A stretch of 64,000 nt of DNA from Atopsyche davidsoni (GCA_022113835.1 JAILWY010000010.1:1389501-1453500), one strand, 5' to 3'. Counted from the stretch's first letter, positions 13,097 through 26,921 are shown. Numbers and translations are program-made. Notes: generated from the sequence alone by a model not told the origin.

Positions 13097-13500
13097 GTTT
13101 ATTACTCTTTAAAAATATTCAACTAGATATACAGTAATAGACCCAAAAATATACTATTTTAAAACAACCACCCGGGGAATATTGCACGGATTAAAACTGT
13201 GCCAAATTTCATACGCGGATCCAAGCCCGGGTGGCAAAAAAAAAAAACGAAGAGGATATGAACAAAAGAACGAAACTCAAGTAAAAGTTGCAAATTAGAC
13301 GTAGAAACACGTTAATGTGTGTATTAATATATTAGCACACGTAAATTTAATAGATAATGCTCCTCGCTGGTGCGCGTTGGCAAGAATTACGAGCTGCAAA
13401 CTTCGCCGGCGACTGACGTCTGACAGCTCCCCGAGACGGGATCAGCGCAACGTCAAATGCTGACGCTCCGTAGTATTACCAGCGTCAAAAACCAATCAGC
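13097..13500 (-). promoter_or_regulatory. Ugd 5' flank and probable promoter, GC-rich
   Basis: GC content rises sharply upstream of the Ugd ATG, mainly 13370-13500. Visible motifs: a CRE-like TGACGTC at 13414-13420, CGTCA-type half sites nearby, and CCAATCAG at 13492-13499. An inverted repeat CCACCCGGG (13168-13176) / CCCGGGTGG (13226-13234) lies closer to the start codon. Transcription start and use of these motifs are inference. Confidence 0.5.
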
Positions 13501-14461
13501 GTCTGCAGCTTAAATAACAAAATAAAAACTAATTTTCAATATGCTTCACAATCAGACATTCAAAACACTACCAATATTAAAACAATGCTATTCAAAAATT
13601 CGCTTTTGTCATGATTTTTTAGGCAAAAAATCTATGCGTAAAATTGTATTTTTTCATCGTCCCATCGTCGTTTTAAGCAATTTGGTGTTGGGTGGAAGAG
13701 AATAAGTCATATTAAAACTCATTTAATTTTTATACAATTTCGTGTAATCAAATAAGACTCAGTTGTCAGTTTTGAGTGTCAATTTTTTTAAAGTGGAATC
13801 CATTGATACTAAAGCGAAATAAAATGAGTGTTTTTTAACCAAAATTTTGATAACTGACATCTCATTAGAGAGAAAAATCCAAAATCTAAGTCAGGCTTAA
13901 AACTGCCACACAAATTATGGCTTTCTGTAACAATTTTAATGATTCTTCCAATTGAATATAAGGTTAGCTCTTTTGTCTACTGTCATGGAAGTTACAATAG
14001 GAAAACCTTCACATCTGCTTTATGCAATCAGAAATGATAACAGACTACAAATACAGCCTTTGAAATTGTGACAACCAACCTGTTACCAGTTCAACGATAA
14101 TATATATTTAATTTATAAATCTAACACTTCTGTTATTCTAGGACATCTTGATTATATTATTCTTCTATTTTGAGAACTTTATTATTATATCCGATATCAG
14201 AGATTAAATATTATTTGAGTACTGCAAGCGTGCAAGTATTAAATGTCTGTTCAAAATTTATATTATTTCAATAACTGCCAATATTGTTTATATTACAGTT
14301 GCTCCTTATTGAAATATGCTTTTTATACTATTACGTAATTGTTCTTAAACATTATACATAGCCAAAGAACCTAATCGAAAGCAATGCTAGTAATATCTAC
14401 ACCGAGCTGTGACATCAGTGTGCTTATGACATTTCATGAACTATAGACGAATTTGTGAAGG

Positions 14462-14830
14462 TAATAAAAGCGTCCGATAACGAGGACAATACTTTGTTGC
14501 CGCCGCCAACCGTCCTTCGAAGCCGAATTGCAGAAGTCAAGATGGCGGTTACATGCCGCTAAGAAGCTCTATCAGGCAGGAGAAGTTAATGCTGAAGAAT
14601 AACACCTAAATGCTGCCACTGTGCCGGCCGCTTCTCCAACTGACGTCCTGATGTCCGATGCTACTGGAAGCCTCGAGCTAGTGGATCTTCCTGTCTCCGA
14701 TCTACGCGCTCTGCCAGGCTCATTGCACAAAGGCTGCAGATGTTGCAAAAATCCAGTATATCATTTTTGGTTATGGGTTTTACCAGCACACAGACATTGT
14801 GACCGCAGAAAAGTCATAAGAACCTGAATA
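14462..14830 (+). pseudogene. GC-rich, coding-like relic, unidentified
   Basis: A patch of much higher GC content in AT-rich DNA. One plus frame reads ASDNEDNTLLPPPTVLRSRI before a stop; another reads FEAELQKSRW and AKKLYQAGEVNAEE, a stop, then continues through PAASPTDVLMSDATGSLELV. Good protein-like composition split over frames and stops suggests a decayed mobile-element gene (gag-like by composition) or a lost exon. I cannot assign a family. Confidence 0.35.
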
Positions 14831-16513
14831 TCATGTCTCAGGGTAGATATTACTAGCATTGCCTTCTATCAGGTTCTTTAGCTATTCAAATGGATGAAGA
14901 TAATTAATATTTAATAATAAAAATAATGATTTTTATTTATAAATACAAGGGTCATAAAAAGTATCAACCAGACTAATAAAACACGAAATGTCGAAAAGAA
15001 AATAAAGATTTATTCACTTATGTAATTTACATTAAGCTTAATCAATAATCAAATAAACAAACTGGCAATAGTATTCCATGTTGGACGATAAACTCAAAAT
15101 AGTTCAATACAATGACTACACTAAGAAATACAGTATGTGGCATTATCACAACGTGATGCATCAAGCCACTGTGACACATTCAACACACGGTGGCCAGAGC
15201 GCATACTTGTTAACTCAATAATCGGTGAATCAACGGACATATTTAACTACATAAACAATTGGTTTTCTTCTTTTTAATATTCTAGCATATTTGGTACGCA
15301 AATATGTATTTTTTAGCTCTTCGGACATCAGACTGAGTATTTGATTGACTCGTGTGTTGTATAAAATTTAAGCATATGTAGTCTGATAATCCACAGAAAC
15401 TGATATATCACATACAAAAAAGAAATTTTAAGGCTGTTTTACACAAATATGCATGATTAGACAACCTATCCAGAAATAATGTGTTCTATAAGAACAATTC
15501 TTAAAATAAAAGTTGTCCGTGTATTGATTTCATGAAAATGTAATTTTCAAATATGCACTCTTAACCATCATAGAGCTAGAGTTTACTCAAGAGAAAAAAG
15601 AGCCGAGGTAAAGTGCCCAAGTACTCTATCATGTACCTGTAAACACGAAACTCAAGTTTCTTCTCCAAAAGCACACAGCTAGCCGTTATAAATATTACTT
15701 ATAACTTTTCCTATAATATGACTATGACTGCAAGCCTTTAGCTATTTGCAAGGCGTTGAATTAAACACAAAAGTTATTAGAAAACTCGCCTGAGGTTACT
15801 TCAACTAAAGCTACGATTTAAAATTGATTTCTAGCAATATTTAACAATTTTGGTGGTTGCGTACTTAAAGTTTACATTTTGTACAAATAGCATATTGAAC
15901 AGAAGATTTCCCTACTCAGCACAGGAGGCTTCATATTTGTTTGTAAACAGGCACTATGTATGAAACAATCAATAAAATAATACATATATTGCCATTTATT
16001 TTAAACAAGGGAGAGGCACTAAATGGGGAGATATCTCTTCTTTATTTTGTATCCATGTCAGCTACTAATATTTAAATAAATTTCTGTTAATTTAGTCTAA
16101 AATTACATTTCATACTAAATATATATCATTCCTTACTGATGCATCTTATTGATTGTGTTTTAATTTATTTTGACATTTATACAAACAATTGAGAGATGAA
16201 GACTTTTCCAATTACTCAATCTCATTCCTATCTATTAAACTTATATATACAATTGCATTGTCTGTACTATTAATATATACATCATATTGAAATTTTCTAA
16301 GCTAAATTATATTAATGGTTTAATATTAGCGATTAGACTTTTAAAACACTTTCAAAATGAATTCTAAGCAAGGAATGATATATAATATTACATTACATTA
16401 AATTATAATATCATAATATAATTATATTATTTAACAAAATTATACAACTTATAAAAAGAAAATAAAATATTTACTTAAATTAAATTAAATTCTATGGTGT
16501 TATGTAGCATTAA

Positions 16514-16614
16514 GGTTGGGTTGATTTTCCCGAATTCCAGCTACCGTACTGTAGCCATGTCCAAAGAATCATTCTTGGAAAAAAGCTACAGTATGGGAGC
16601 TGAAACACCCGACC
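16514..16614. ncRNA. Pre-miRNA-like hairpin (candidate)
   Basis: About 101 nt folds on itself. The inner stem pairs CAGCTACCGTACTGTAGC (left) with GCTACAGTATGGGAGCTG (right): 18 positions with one mismatch and one G-U. A further outer stem pairs GGTTGGGT with ACCCGACC, after an asymmetric bulge on the left arm. The 28 nt terminal loop has a small CCAA/TTGG helix. Size and shape fit a microRNA precursor, but I do not recognise a known mature microRNA; a short fold-back element is the alternative. Confidence 0.4.
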
Positions 16615-19517
16615 AACGAAACCGTGTTACAGGATAACATTCAAGGACATACTTTTATTAAAAACGGCCACCAAAACCTCATCGTATATATTTAAAGGTT
16701 TTATACATTATTATTTATGAAATACTTATTTAGACTCTTGGTTCTTTTTAGGCACATAAATCAAGACAGCGATTGGAATTCCTTAAGTATAAATCTTACA
16801 ATGAAAAACACAAATGATTCTTAACATTATAAACTGCATTTTTATGAGCCCATGTAAGAGACTAGGGGCACTTAGTTAACTTATTTGATTAGGATGACTG
16901 ATGTGATAGAGTATTAGATTTTTAATCATTGATTGAGCAATATTACAAAATAACTGGGATTTAATACGGCCACAGAAGTACAATGATCTGCTTAAAAGAT
17001 ATCTTATTTAGTTCTTCATTCACAAAGGAACATGACTCAACCCACAGGCTGGTAAATGGTCCTGTGAACCTCTCGTCATACTCCCTAATGGAATAAAATA
17101 ACATTTTATGGTGGACAAGCTGCAACAGAATGATTGCAACATTGTAGCTGAGAAGATCAGCCACGAAAGATGCGGATGATCAGTACTATATGGAACAATT
17201 CGTGTAATGTTGCATCTGAGATTGAAAAAAATATCTGAATTGTTCCGAACAATACAAATTATGGGAATTCTCAACAACCGGTCACGTGCAACATTTGACA
17301 AGCCAGTCAACCGATACAATAATTTTTTTTCAATTAAGAGGTACTCATGAAATGTAAAGCGAGACATGCAGTACACTGGGGTCTGCTTTAAACAAAATTT
17401 TACTAAGCTATTACAAGAAAAGGTCCACATGAAGATGTGTCCAGTCTTGAGTAGAAGCTACAAGAAACCATGGTCTCAAATGGAAACCAGCATTCACCGC
17501 ATGACTCTGGACTATAGTTAGCTTTAACTAGAACCTATATATTTATATTAAAAGCATTAAGATACTGTTAAACTTCTTATATTTCAATTAAATAGAAGTC
17601 ATGTCGGATAAAATCTGAAAGTTACTGATGCATTATTTATTGCCTTCCGTGTTTCTTATTTGCAATACGGTTTTGAACTATATGAGCACCGAGTAGAAGA
17701 TATTATAGCTGGTTTGCAATAATATTGATTGTACAAACCTAAAAATTTCTACACTTCGTTGCAAAACACAAGGCAGTTGACAATTTGAAGATTTGAGTGG
17801 TTGGTGCCGTGTCCATGATCAGTTTTTTTAACCTGCATATAAACCACCTTTAGGAGGAACAGGAGGTTCTAGCACTGGGCTTTGTTCATCCCCAAAAGGG
17901 GGTTAGGTTAGACACAGTTTAAGAAATTATTAACCACAATACACAGCCATCATGCGTAGTTGCGAAATATTCAATCACCGACAAATCCTATCTTCAAATT
18001 TAAAAGAAAATCATAACTATATAATCTAATTTGTATTTGAGCTTTTATTAAAGTGAAAAAAATTATGAATGGCTATCTTAGACCTCCGTTAAGTTAAAGC
18101 TTTAAAAAGAATGATAAGCATAATATTAAAGCAGGTATTTATTGCGGTACTTTTGAAATGGTGAGTGTAATTTCAGGATATAGTGATAATAATCTATTAT
18201 ATATTAAATGAATCACTATAAGTAGAGTTGTACTATGTAAAGGAGAACAACATTAAAAATATAAATACTGAAAAATAGAGGTTCACGTACTTCTTACATT
18301 AATTATTTGCATAATGATATTTTCAAAGAGTAATAAAAATAAACCTACAAAGTAGGTGAAACTGAATATATATTTTCATCAAATATTTCATTTGAATATT
18401 TATTGCTTTTTATGAGATATTGAATGATTTTCCAATAAATTGATTAAAAAAATAATTAGGAATTCATTAATGTTATCCAAATAAATACATATAAACATAA
18501 CGCATTAAATATGCAAGACTATATCATGTTATGTATTTTTAATACAAGATTATTAAACAAAAAAAAAACTATTTCCCCAACTTGCAAAATCTTTTTCAAG
18601 ATCCGTCTGCCACAAAAACTACACAAGTCTACAAACTTCAACTGCGTAATCACCACAGAAGATTCTTGGGTTAGCAATAAAAATGTTAAGTTGATTGAGG
18701 TGATTCAATTTGTTTAAAAAATTACAACATCCAAGGCTAGGAAAGTGAGGTTCATATCTCACTTTATTTTTTTTATTTGTGATTTTATTTTAATTGATTA
18801 TATTTATTATTTTATATAGAAAACGCAAGTAACGAAGTTTGTAGATCTACATGATTTCATTTAATTCAGTTTATATGACATTGCAGGAGAGAACATCAAC
18901 AAAAAACTAAACAAATTCTTGTGATTACAAAATAAGGCAACGTTAATCAAACACATATACATACATTCCTCTCAAAAAAGCAATCAATAAAGTAACCATC
19001 GCATGTTATGTAGTTAGTATAGATCTGAAATACATCAATAAGGGATTGCAAAAATCCAGGTATTTCGTATTGTACTATGAAATAATTATTCTCTTCTAAT
19101 TCATGGTAATTCACAAAGAAATTATAAGGATTGTCCGGTAACATTACTGCCCAATTTAAAAATTATTCATGATATGGACAGAAACTTAAATAAAAAAAAT
19201 AAATAAGATCGCAAATAGTGATAATATACAGAAATCACTTTAGACAAATATACAAATAAAAAATATCAAAACTTTGTGATACCAGAAGTTTCTGAAACAT
19301 CTATAAAGATGAAATTATTGACAGGAATGCTAAGTATAACAATAACAAAAAAAAATATATTTGAAAAAAACAAAATTTTGGCAAAATCACTTTCCCCAAT
19401 GTGCCAACTAATTACAAAGATCATTATGATTCTTTAACTGTAAAGTACTTAATCAATATTATCGAGATCACAGTAAAAAGGATCATGATCCTTATCCAAA
19501 TGGTCGTGAAGCCTGTG

Positions 19518-22500
19518 TCAGTCACACTCCTTCTCCATTTTTTTCGGGCGCCGAGACTTAGTTTCGTGAGTCCTCAGCCACGGCAGATGAAAATGACTAA
19601 AAGCATAAAAGGTCATAGTCAATATCGCCTCAATGAAACAAAACAAAACTTAATCTCGCATAGTCTAGCTTCAATCATAAGACATTCAATATAGTTAATA
19701 TAAAGATATTAAATTTTAATTTTGCGAAACAACAACCAAAAACAGCACAACACCCATGAACGTAGTAAATTTAATCTGCTTACCGTTTGTCAAAGTCAGG
19801 TAGTGATTCTCCGAAGCCTGCGACTGGAAGCAAATCCCCGATTTCAATATACAAAACATCTTCATGGGCAGGCCAGAGAGAAGGCGGTACCTCTTTGGAA
19901 GATCTATAGCTTCTATAGAGAAACCTTTTCCCTCCAGAATTAATCTTCTCTTGCCGTTCCTTGAGTTTTTTCAGTAACGATTGTTCTTTCAATCTTTGAA
20001 AATCCCATCTAAAATAAGGATAACATATTTTTGAGAATGATAAAATATGTTTGGAAACTATAAGAGTATATTATTTTAAGATTTGTAATAAATGATAAAA
20101 ACGATGAAATCTTACCTTTTAATTCTTCTCTCATCCATTTCCATTTTGAAGTGTCTTTTCAAGAAAACCGAGTCATCTAAGTTTTCATAATCGTCGGTGT
20201 ATGTATCGGAATATGTTAAGACACTCTCTCGCCATTTCGGCACCTGAAATTTTTTTTAAAGTTTAAAATTTTAAAACGATTAAAACTATTACAATTGCGT
20301 AAAAAGATCCTTCAAACACGCCCTGAGGGTTGCAAGCCCCCGGACTCCACTTGTCTCAAAGCACCGATCTATAGGTTTCACGATGGGTCTGACTTTGGTC
20401 AGACTTCCATGGCAGCTAAGTTCATAATCTCTCTCTAAAAAAATAAGCTTAAGTATATCATAAAATCTGATATTCAAAAAATACTAAACAGAAATTAAAT
20501 GTTATTCCCAAAACAAGAGACACCTAAAATTAGAAGATTAAAATAAAAAGTTTATTGACCACTCAATCATGAAAACAGAAGAGCAAGCGGTTGGAAGTGA
20601 TTAGAATGACTGCAGCTGTGTATGGCTTGATACATCTTTAATATTTGCCTAATTGAATATAGAAAAATAACAAAATCTAAACAAAAGGGATTTTTCTCTA
20701 AGGTTTTAATAAAAGTTATAAAATTTCCACTACTCCCTAGAATTCAAGATTTAATAGCCATTCTGATAAAATAAATGTGCCAACACCATTAAACAACAAT
20801 ATGAATTTACCTCCAGAGGTTCTGAGACTGGTTCTGGTTCAGCCATCTTGGGAACTTCCGTGATTTCTCCAGCGATGGTAAAGTAGGCATCGGGAACACT
20901 CAGGATTGACAGAGGCTTGTTATTCAGCATCATGGTAGGTTTTGAGGTGGGGTAGGCCCAGGGGTTGCTGGAAGTGGACTCAGGCTGGGAGTAAGTGGAT
21001 ATCCGGGAACATGTGCTTTGAGTGCGCTTCCGCCTTCCTGCCTTTTCCTGATAGCTGTTTCTTCGCTGAGAGGTCAGGGAATTGGTTTGATTTTCATCCT
21101 TAAATTAAAAATAATGTCTCCATATACATATTTTATTTCATTTACAAATTTTGTTTCAAATACAAATATTTTTCATATTACACATACATAACATAACGTA
21201 AGAAATAAAAAGTTGTGGTAGGGTAGGAGTAAGTATATTTTATTTTATTGCAGAGTTTGGTTAATAGTATAATAAAAGTCCAGTTGACAAAACTCAGCAT
21301 AATAATAAACATTGTTCATGAGATAAAATAGATAATTTGCATGTTGCCGATGAAGGTACCTTCATTAGATCTGTTGTTGGAAAGATCTAATGTGGCATTA
21401 ATTTTTTTTATAAAATCAATAAAATAAATATATAATACAAAGAGACAACACAACGAATTGAATTAAGAGTAAGTTAGAGTTACTTACCTCAAGCATTTTG
21501 AAGAAATCATTTTTAAGATTGCAGATCGATTTTTTTATTTTAAACAATAGTTTTTTTAAAATATTTTTAATAGATTCGAATTTTGTACTTTATTTTAACT
21601 ACTGAACATTAGAACCTCGCAATTCAACTTTTAAATTTATCCGACTTGAATTTTTAAAGACACTTTATTTATCACATACATAATCAACAATAAATACATT
21701 TTATTTTTTAAATCTTGTGTTCTTGACTTTTGAGATACTGTTCATTTTTACGATAAATATATAAATATAATAAAACGATATATACTATACAAGAAAAAGT
21801 GTTGGGAATATCTATATTTCCGTTTTGTTAGCACTAGGTTTGTTTTTATCACATTCTCTTCCTCGTTTAATTTAAAATTATATTATCTTTCACTGTATTA
21901 CATGCGATTAACATAAAAACAAACAAAAAAAACATCTAAAATAAAAGTAAATTGAACAAAATCTTTGCAAATTTCTTCATTAACACATAGAAGGCGGAAC
22001 CAAAATTTGTCATCTAGCTGAAAGTGAGTATGACAAAAATTAAGATATATTGACTATTTTTAGATAAATTACATTTTTTACCTTCACCAGAATCTTTACT
22101 GAATAGCTCCTCTTCTTTTATCTGAGTCAGGATTATGTCCGAACAAGTCTGGACTTTGTTTTTATATTATTTCTTATATGGACTTTCAGTGTTATACGAT
22201 AGCCAATTTTAAGAATGCCCATTCTAAGGTTATAAACTTATACTTGAGAAGAATCCAGATTTTATTAATTTATTATTTAATATTTAGACCTTCAGAAAAA
22301 AATGTGGTTATCCATTCACAGGTTATAGATTTAAATTTTTTCATATTTCAATTGGAGATGAGTTTAGACTTTATGTATTATTTCATATACTTCAGTCAGT
22401 AAATATTAAGGTTATCCATTCACAGATAGGAACTTGTTTTTCACTTTTTCATTTTTTAATTTTAAGCATGAGTCAGAAGTTTTACGAGAGTTACGTTTTA

Positions 22501-25500
22501 ACTTTGTATTTTTTTAGGCTTGGAATAAATATTCTTTATTTTTAGTTTTTAGCTGAACTAAGTCCTCTTAAGAAACAAATGGGCATTTTGCAATCAAATT
22601 AGATTTTATTTATAATTTTGAATACTCATGAATCAATTCACTCGTTATTTGAGACTTACTTTTGACAGGTCTTATTTTGGCATCTAAAATCTTATAGTAA
22701 AAAAAGATGGAAATCTTGTATGCTTTCTGTCTAAAATCCAGTTTTAATAGATTAAAAAAATGTAAAAATTGAATCTTTCATGATTGAAGAAACACAAATT
22801 CGCCACAATAACAATTATTATTAAAGACCACTAAAATATCTATAAAATTTTGTAAACAGACTGAAAACAAATATCAACACGTATTGAAAATTTTTATTAC
22901 TAAGAAAATGCCATTTACGATATCAACACTACCAACTTATTATTTCACATCTTATTCGTTTGTATATTTATAAACTTATATTAAACTGCTGCATCTTTTA
23001 AAATCTTATCCTAACTCCATTAATTTTTTTGAGATTATAGGTTGGTTTTTAGTAGGTTTAGTTGTTAATTAGTTGCTTATTTAGACTCGGATCATAAACC
23101 GTATCGATCCGCTAGTGTGCGATTTCAACCAGACGTTTTACTTTCATCATTTTCTAAAACCAGTTTTCTATGGACTACTGAAGAAACCATTTAGTGAACT
23201 ATTCAGCCGTCTCACCCAATCCTTGAAGATCTGTCTGATCTTTATTCACACTGCTTCCTATTAACAACCAGTTGTATCCAGGTTTAGGGTCCATACTAGA
23301 ATGTGAAGTCCTTGGTGCAGTATAAATTTGAAATTCAACCTTTTATTATAATATTAAAAAAAAGTCAAAATTGAAGAGTTTTTCTTTATTAACCTACGAT
23401 TTGAACACTGCTTCCGGTTCATAGTGAATTTTTCACAACGAATAATAAAGCTAAACAAATTTCCAAAACGTAGCATCTTCCAGTCTATAGTGACTTAGTC
23501 ATCACTCATGGCAACTCATGACAATATTAAAAAAATAGCATTTTTCCAGTCGAAAGTGACGTAATCATTACTGAAGTCACGATAAAATTTATATTTTTCA
23601 TTCAAATTGAACATGTTTCATGACAAGATTCAAAAATGAGGATTTTTCAGTAAAAAGGACATGATCACTTATGAAATCACAACAAAATTAAACATTTTTT
23701 TGTTCTAATTACACATGTTCATCATTCAACTTTGACAAGATTAAAGAAGAAACATTACTCCAGTCGACAGTGTAGTGAGTGACTGATAAAACAAAATTAA
23801 ACATTTTTTCATTCTAATTGGACATGTTCATCATACAACTTGCGACAATATTGAAAAAAAACATTTTTTCAGGAGAAAGTGGCATGGTGCATGGAGCCAC
23901 AAAAACAATTAACATTTTTTACATGTACATGGACATTATATGGACATGTTCATCATTCAACTTATGACAAGATTAAAAAATAAACATTATTTAAGTCAAA
24001 AGAGTATTACTGATATAACAAAATTAAACATTTTTCATTAAAACTAGACATGTTTATCATTCAATTCGACAAATATGAAAAGCTAAAATTTTTCCAGCCG
24101 CACCTATGGTGACTATAGGTGAAATCACAGCGAAACATTTTTCATTATAACTAGACACGTTTTTCAATAAAATCATGACAAAATTAACAAATAAACATTT
24201 TTCCAGTCCAATGTGAAACCAATTCTTAAGTTACAACAAAACTAGCGAGTTCTTAAATAAGTTTTGTTCATCACAAAGAAACGTGAACCATTACTGAAGT
24301 CACGTAAAAATTATATAAATTCAATAAACGAAAATATTCAACAATAAAACATAAAAAAAAACCTTTTGGAAAAAATTAAATTTTTCAAGTCCAAAGTGAC
24401 GTAACCATTACAGAAGACACAACAAAATTGCACAATACAAATATTTTTCATTCTTAATAGACATGTTCATCATTCAGCACATGACAAAATTAAAATAACA
24501 TTTTTTCAGTCGGAAGTAATACAGCCATCACATTACAAAGTTTAACCCTTTGCGAACGTATGTCTGCTTGGAATAACTTGGTTGATGTGGCAAGGATGAG
24601 TTGACTGTGTTTTCAGAAGTATTCGTTAGCATGGGTATTATACTCATTCTTAATAAAAAGGATGACTGGAAAAAAGGGCAAGCTGGAAGTGCATCCTATT
24701 TTAGAGACATATTTCAACGAGAAAGATTTTTGCATATCTTTTGCATTTTACGTCAGTGAAAATATTCTGGATGCCCAAATGTAAAAGTTTAAAAAGTGAG
24801 TTACTCTCGATGATAAAATCTGTGAAATATCAATTGATGAATAACTCATTAAATTAAAAGGATAAATGCTTTCTTAACTTAGAATCCTAAGGAGTCTACT
24901 AAATGGAGAATCTACACAGCATATGCACTGGACATTTACTAATATACTGGATATATATATATATATATTGATAATGCCAACGAGAAAGATTGGCGAAACC
25001 GGTCACTAATAAAATTAAACACAAAAGTGTTTTATTTAAAATGGAATTCCACCAAGTACTCCCTGTAAAAACATAGAATTAACATAGAAGTATAAACAAA
25101 GTACTAAATATGAGAGAGTATAAACAAAATACGAACGCAAAAGGTTAAAATATTAAAATTACATTTCTCATGTCTGCCGACACAATCTTCGCCTAACTTA
25201 TAAAAGAATTAAGCACTAGAAAAATTAAACAATTTATCAGTCTAAAATGACATAGTCACCTCTCCATAATATTTACCACAAAGTTAATGTTATTAAAAAA
25301 AATTACACTTTTAAAGTCTTTAAGAGTATTTAATACAAATATATTATGCAATTTATAGAAGAAGAAAAAAATAAAACCCAGAAGGGTAAAAAAATATAGT
25401 TTACTTCTTTTTTTATTAAAAAATTTAGTACACATTTTACTTAACCATTTGTATAAAGTAAAAAAATACTAATCGTTTCAAATTTCGTAAAAAAAAAAAT

Positions 25501-26921
25501 CTACAGAGGTCTAATATAGACATTAAGACTTACAAGAAACCCAATCGGGGTATATAAAAAAGATATTGACTTTAGTCAATTTATAAAAACAAACATAAAA
25601 CAGGAAGTACAGTACACTCCAGTATGTATTAATGAGTATATAATTAAATAGTACGTTATAGAATAGTACCTTACTTAATAGTAATAACATTTTAAATGGT
25701 AATCACTAGTACATATGTAAACATTTCACAAACGTTTAGCAATGCTAAAAAACTGCATACATAATTTATGCAGATTAAAATTTATTTTTAAAACACCAAC
25801 CTTAAACTAAGTATCTTATAATAGACAGAGAGTTCCACTGCATTTAGATATGCGCCGACTAGGGATTAATAATACGCTAACAGTTAAGACTTAAGTGGTC
25901 CTGACTACATTCAGGTTGAATGAATATTGTGGTACTACATACATTTATAATACTTCAAGACAAATATAGCACTCAATAGTGCTTTAAAATAAAATATACA
26001 GTTGTAGACTTCGTCTTTATTCAATGAGTCCTCTACTGCATCATCTGAAATCATTTAAAGGGATAAATAAATATCTTGTTGATAAACTTATTCATATTTT
26101 GAACAAAATAAAAAGCCAAATAGCTAAATTACATTAGGGTGTCATTGAATTTGCTTATTAACGAAAATTTTACTTTCTGATCTGTATTTTGATATAAAGT
26201 TTTCAAAGCTCGGGACTGCTTACTTAAAAAAAAAATTATTCAATGTAGGTTTTTAAATTATTATCATACAAAATTTGGCTATTTGATAGACCATGTTCTA
26301 CAGTCATTTGACTAATTATAATATTCATTGTTAACTGATCAAAATAACAAAAAATTGCTCACCATGCAATATCCCATAACAAGGATTCGAACGGCAACAA
26401 TTCCTGTATAAAAAAAATTACTTCATTCACCCACCACAACAGAACAATCATTTTGAAAAACAAACCTTCATCGATGAAGCCAGTTTTTTTAATGATTGAA
26501 TAAATTTACAAAGCCGATGTTTAAGGACTTGGTAGAGAGCACTTAAGCATGTTAACTCCTAATAACTGTAGCAAGAATTCTCAAAAAACGGTTAATATTT
26601 ATTATTCTACCAATAAATTTTGCATGAAGTTTCATTATTCTCAACATATTTAATTAAAGAAACCTAATAAGTCAGATATTTCCACACACAAATATCTGGC
26701 CATCAGATGATTCCAAAAGAGACATGTCAAGAAAAACTAAACATTTATTGATGAGATGTTCAGATATTGATGAAAGGACTTTTAAACAAAATCAAATTCT
26801 TTTATTTAAATACCCGATATTTGCAACATAATAATATTAATCAATTAATTAATTATTAGATCTGTAGACAGTTTTTTTTCAAACATCTGCTAAGAATGAG
26901 AATAGATCATATATATTCATT

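Larger units (their letters stand above)
13501..19517. other. Intergenic between Ugd and the 3' end of MSL1
   Basis: AT-rich. Holds the decayed coding-like patch at 14462-14830 and the hairpin at 16514-16614, listed separately. A 136-codon minus-strand open frame at 17020-17430 has no recognisable domain. The rest shows nothing supportable; it may include the 3' UTR of MSL1 just left of 19518. Confidence 0.55.
23400..25330. repeat. Diverged satellite-like tandem array in an MSL1 intron
   Basis: About eleven degraded units of roughly 100-120 bp. Each has a core like TTTTTCCAGTCGAAAGTGAC, then a pyrimidine-poor spacer with CACAACAAAATTAAACATTT, and many have GACATGTTCATCATTCAAC. CAGTC-type cores occur near 23488, 23544, 23643, 23759, 23867, 23989, 24090, 24198, 24385, 24504 and, beyond an inserted element (24546-25144), at about 25234. 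Copies differ too much for a recent expansion. Confidence 0.75.

Noticed and set aside
26371..26400. tRNA-like GATTCGAAC word
   Set aside because: No acceptor, D-arm or anticodon-arm pairing around it; I found no tRNA gene in the window.
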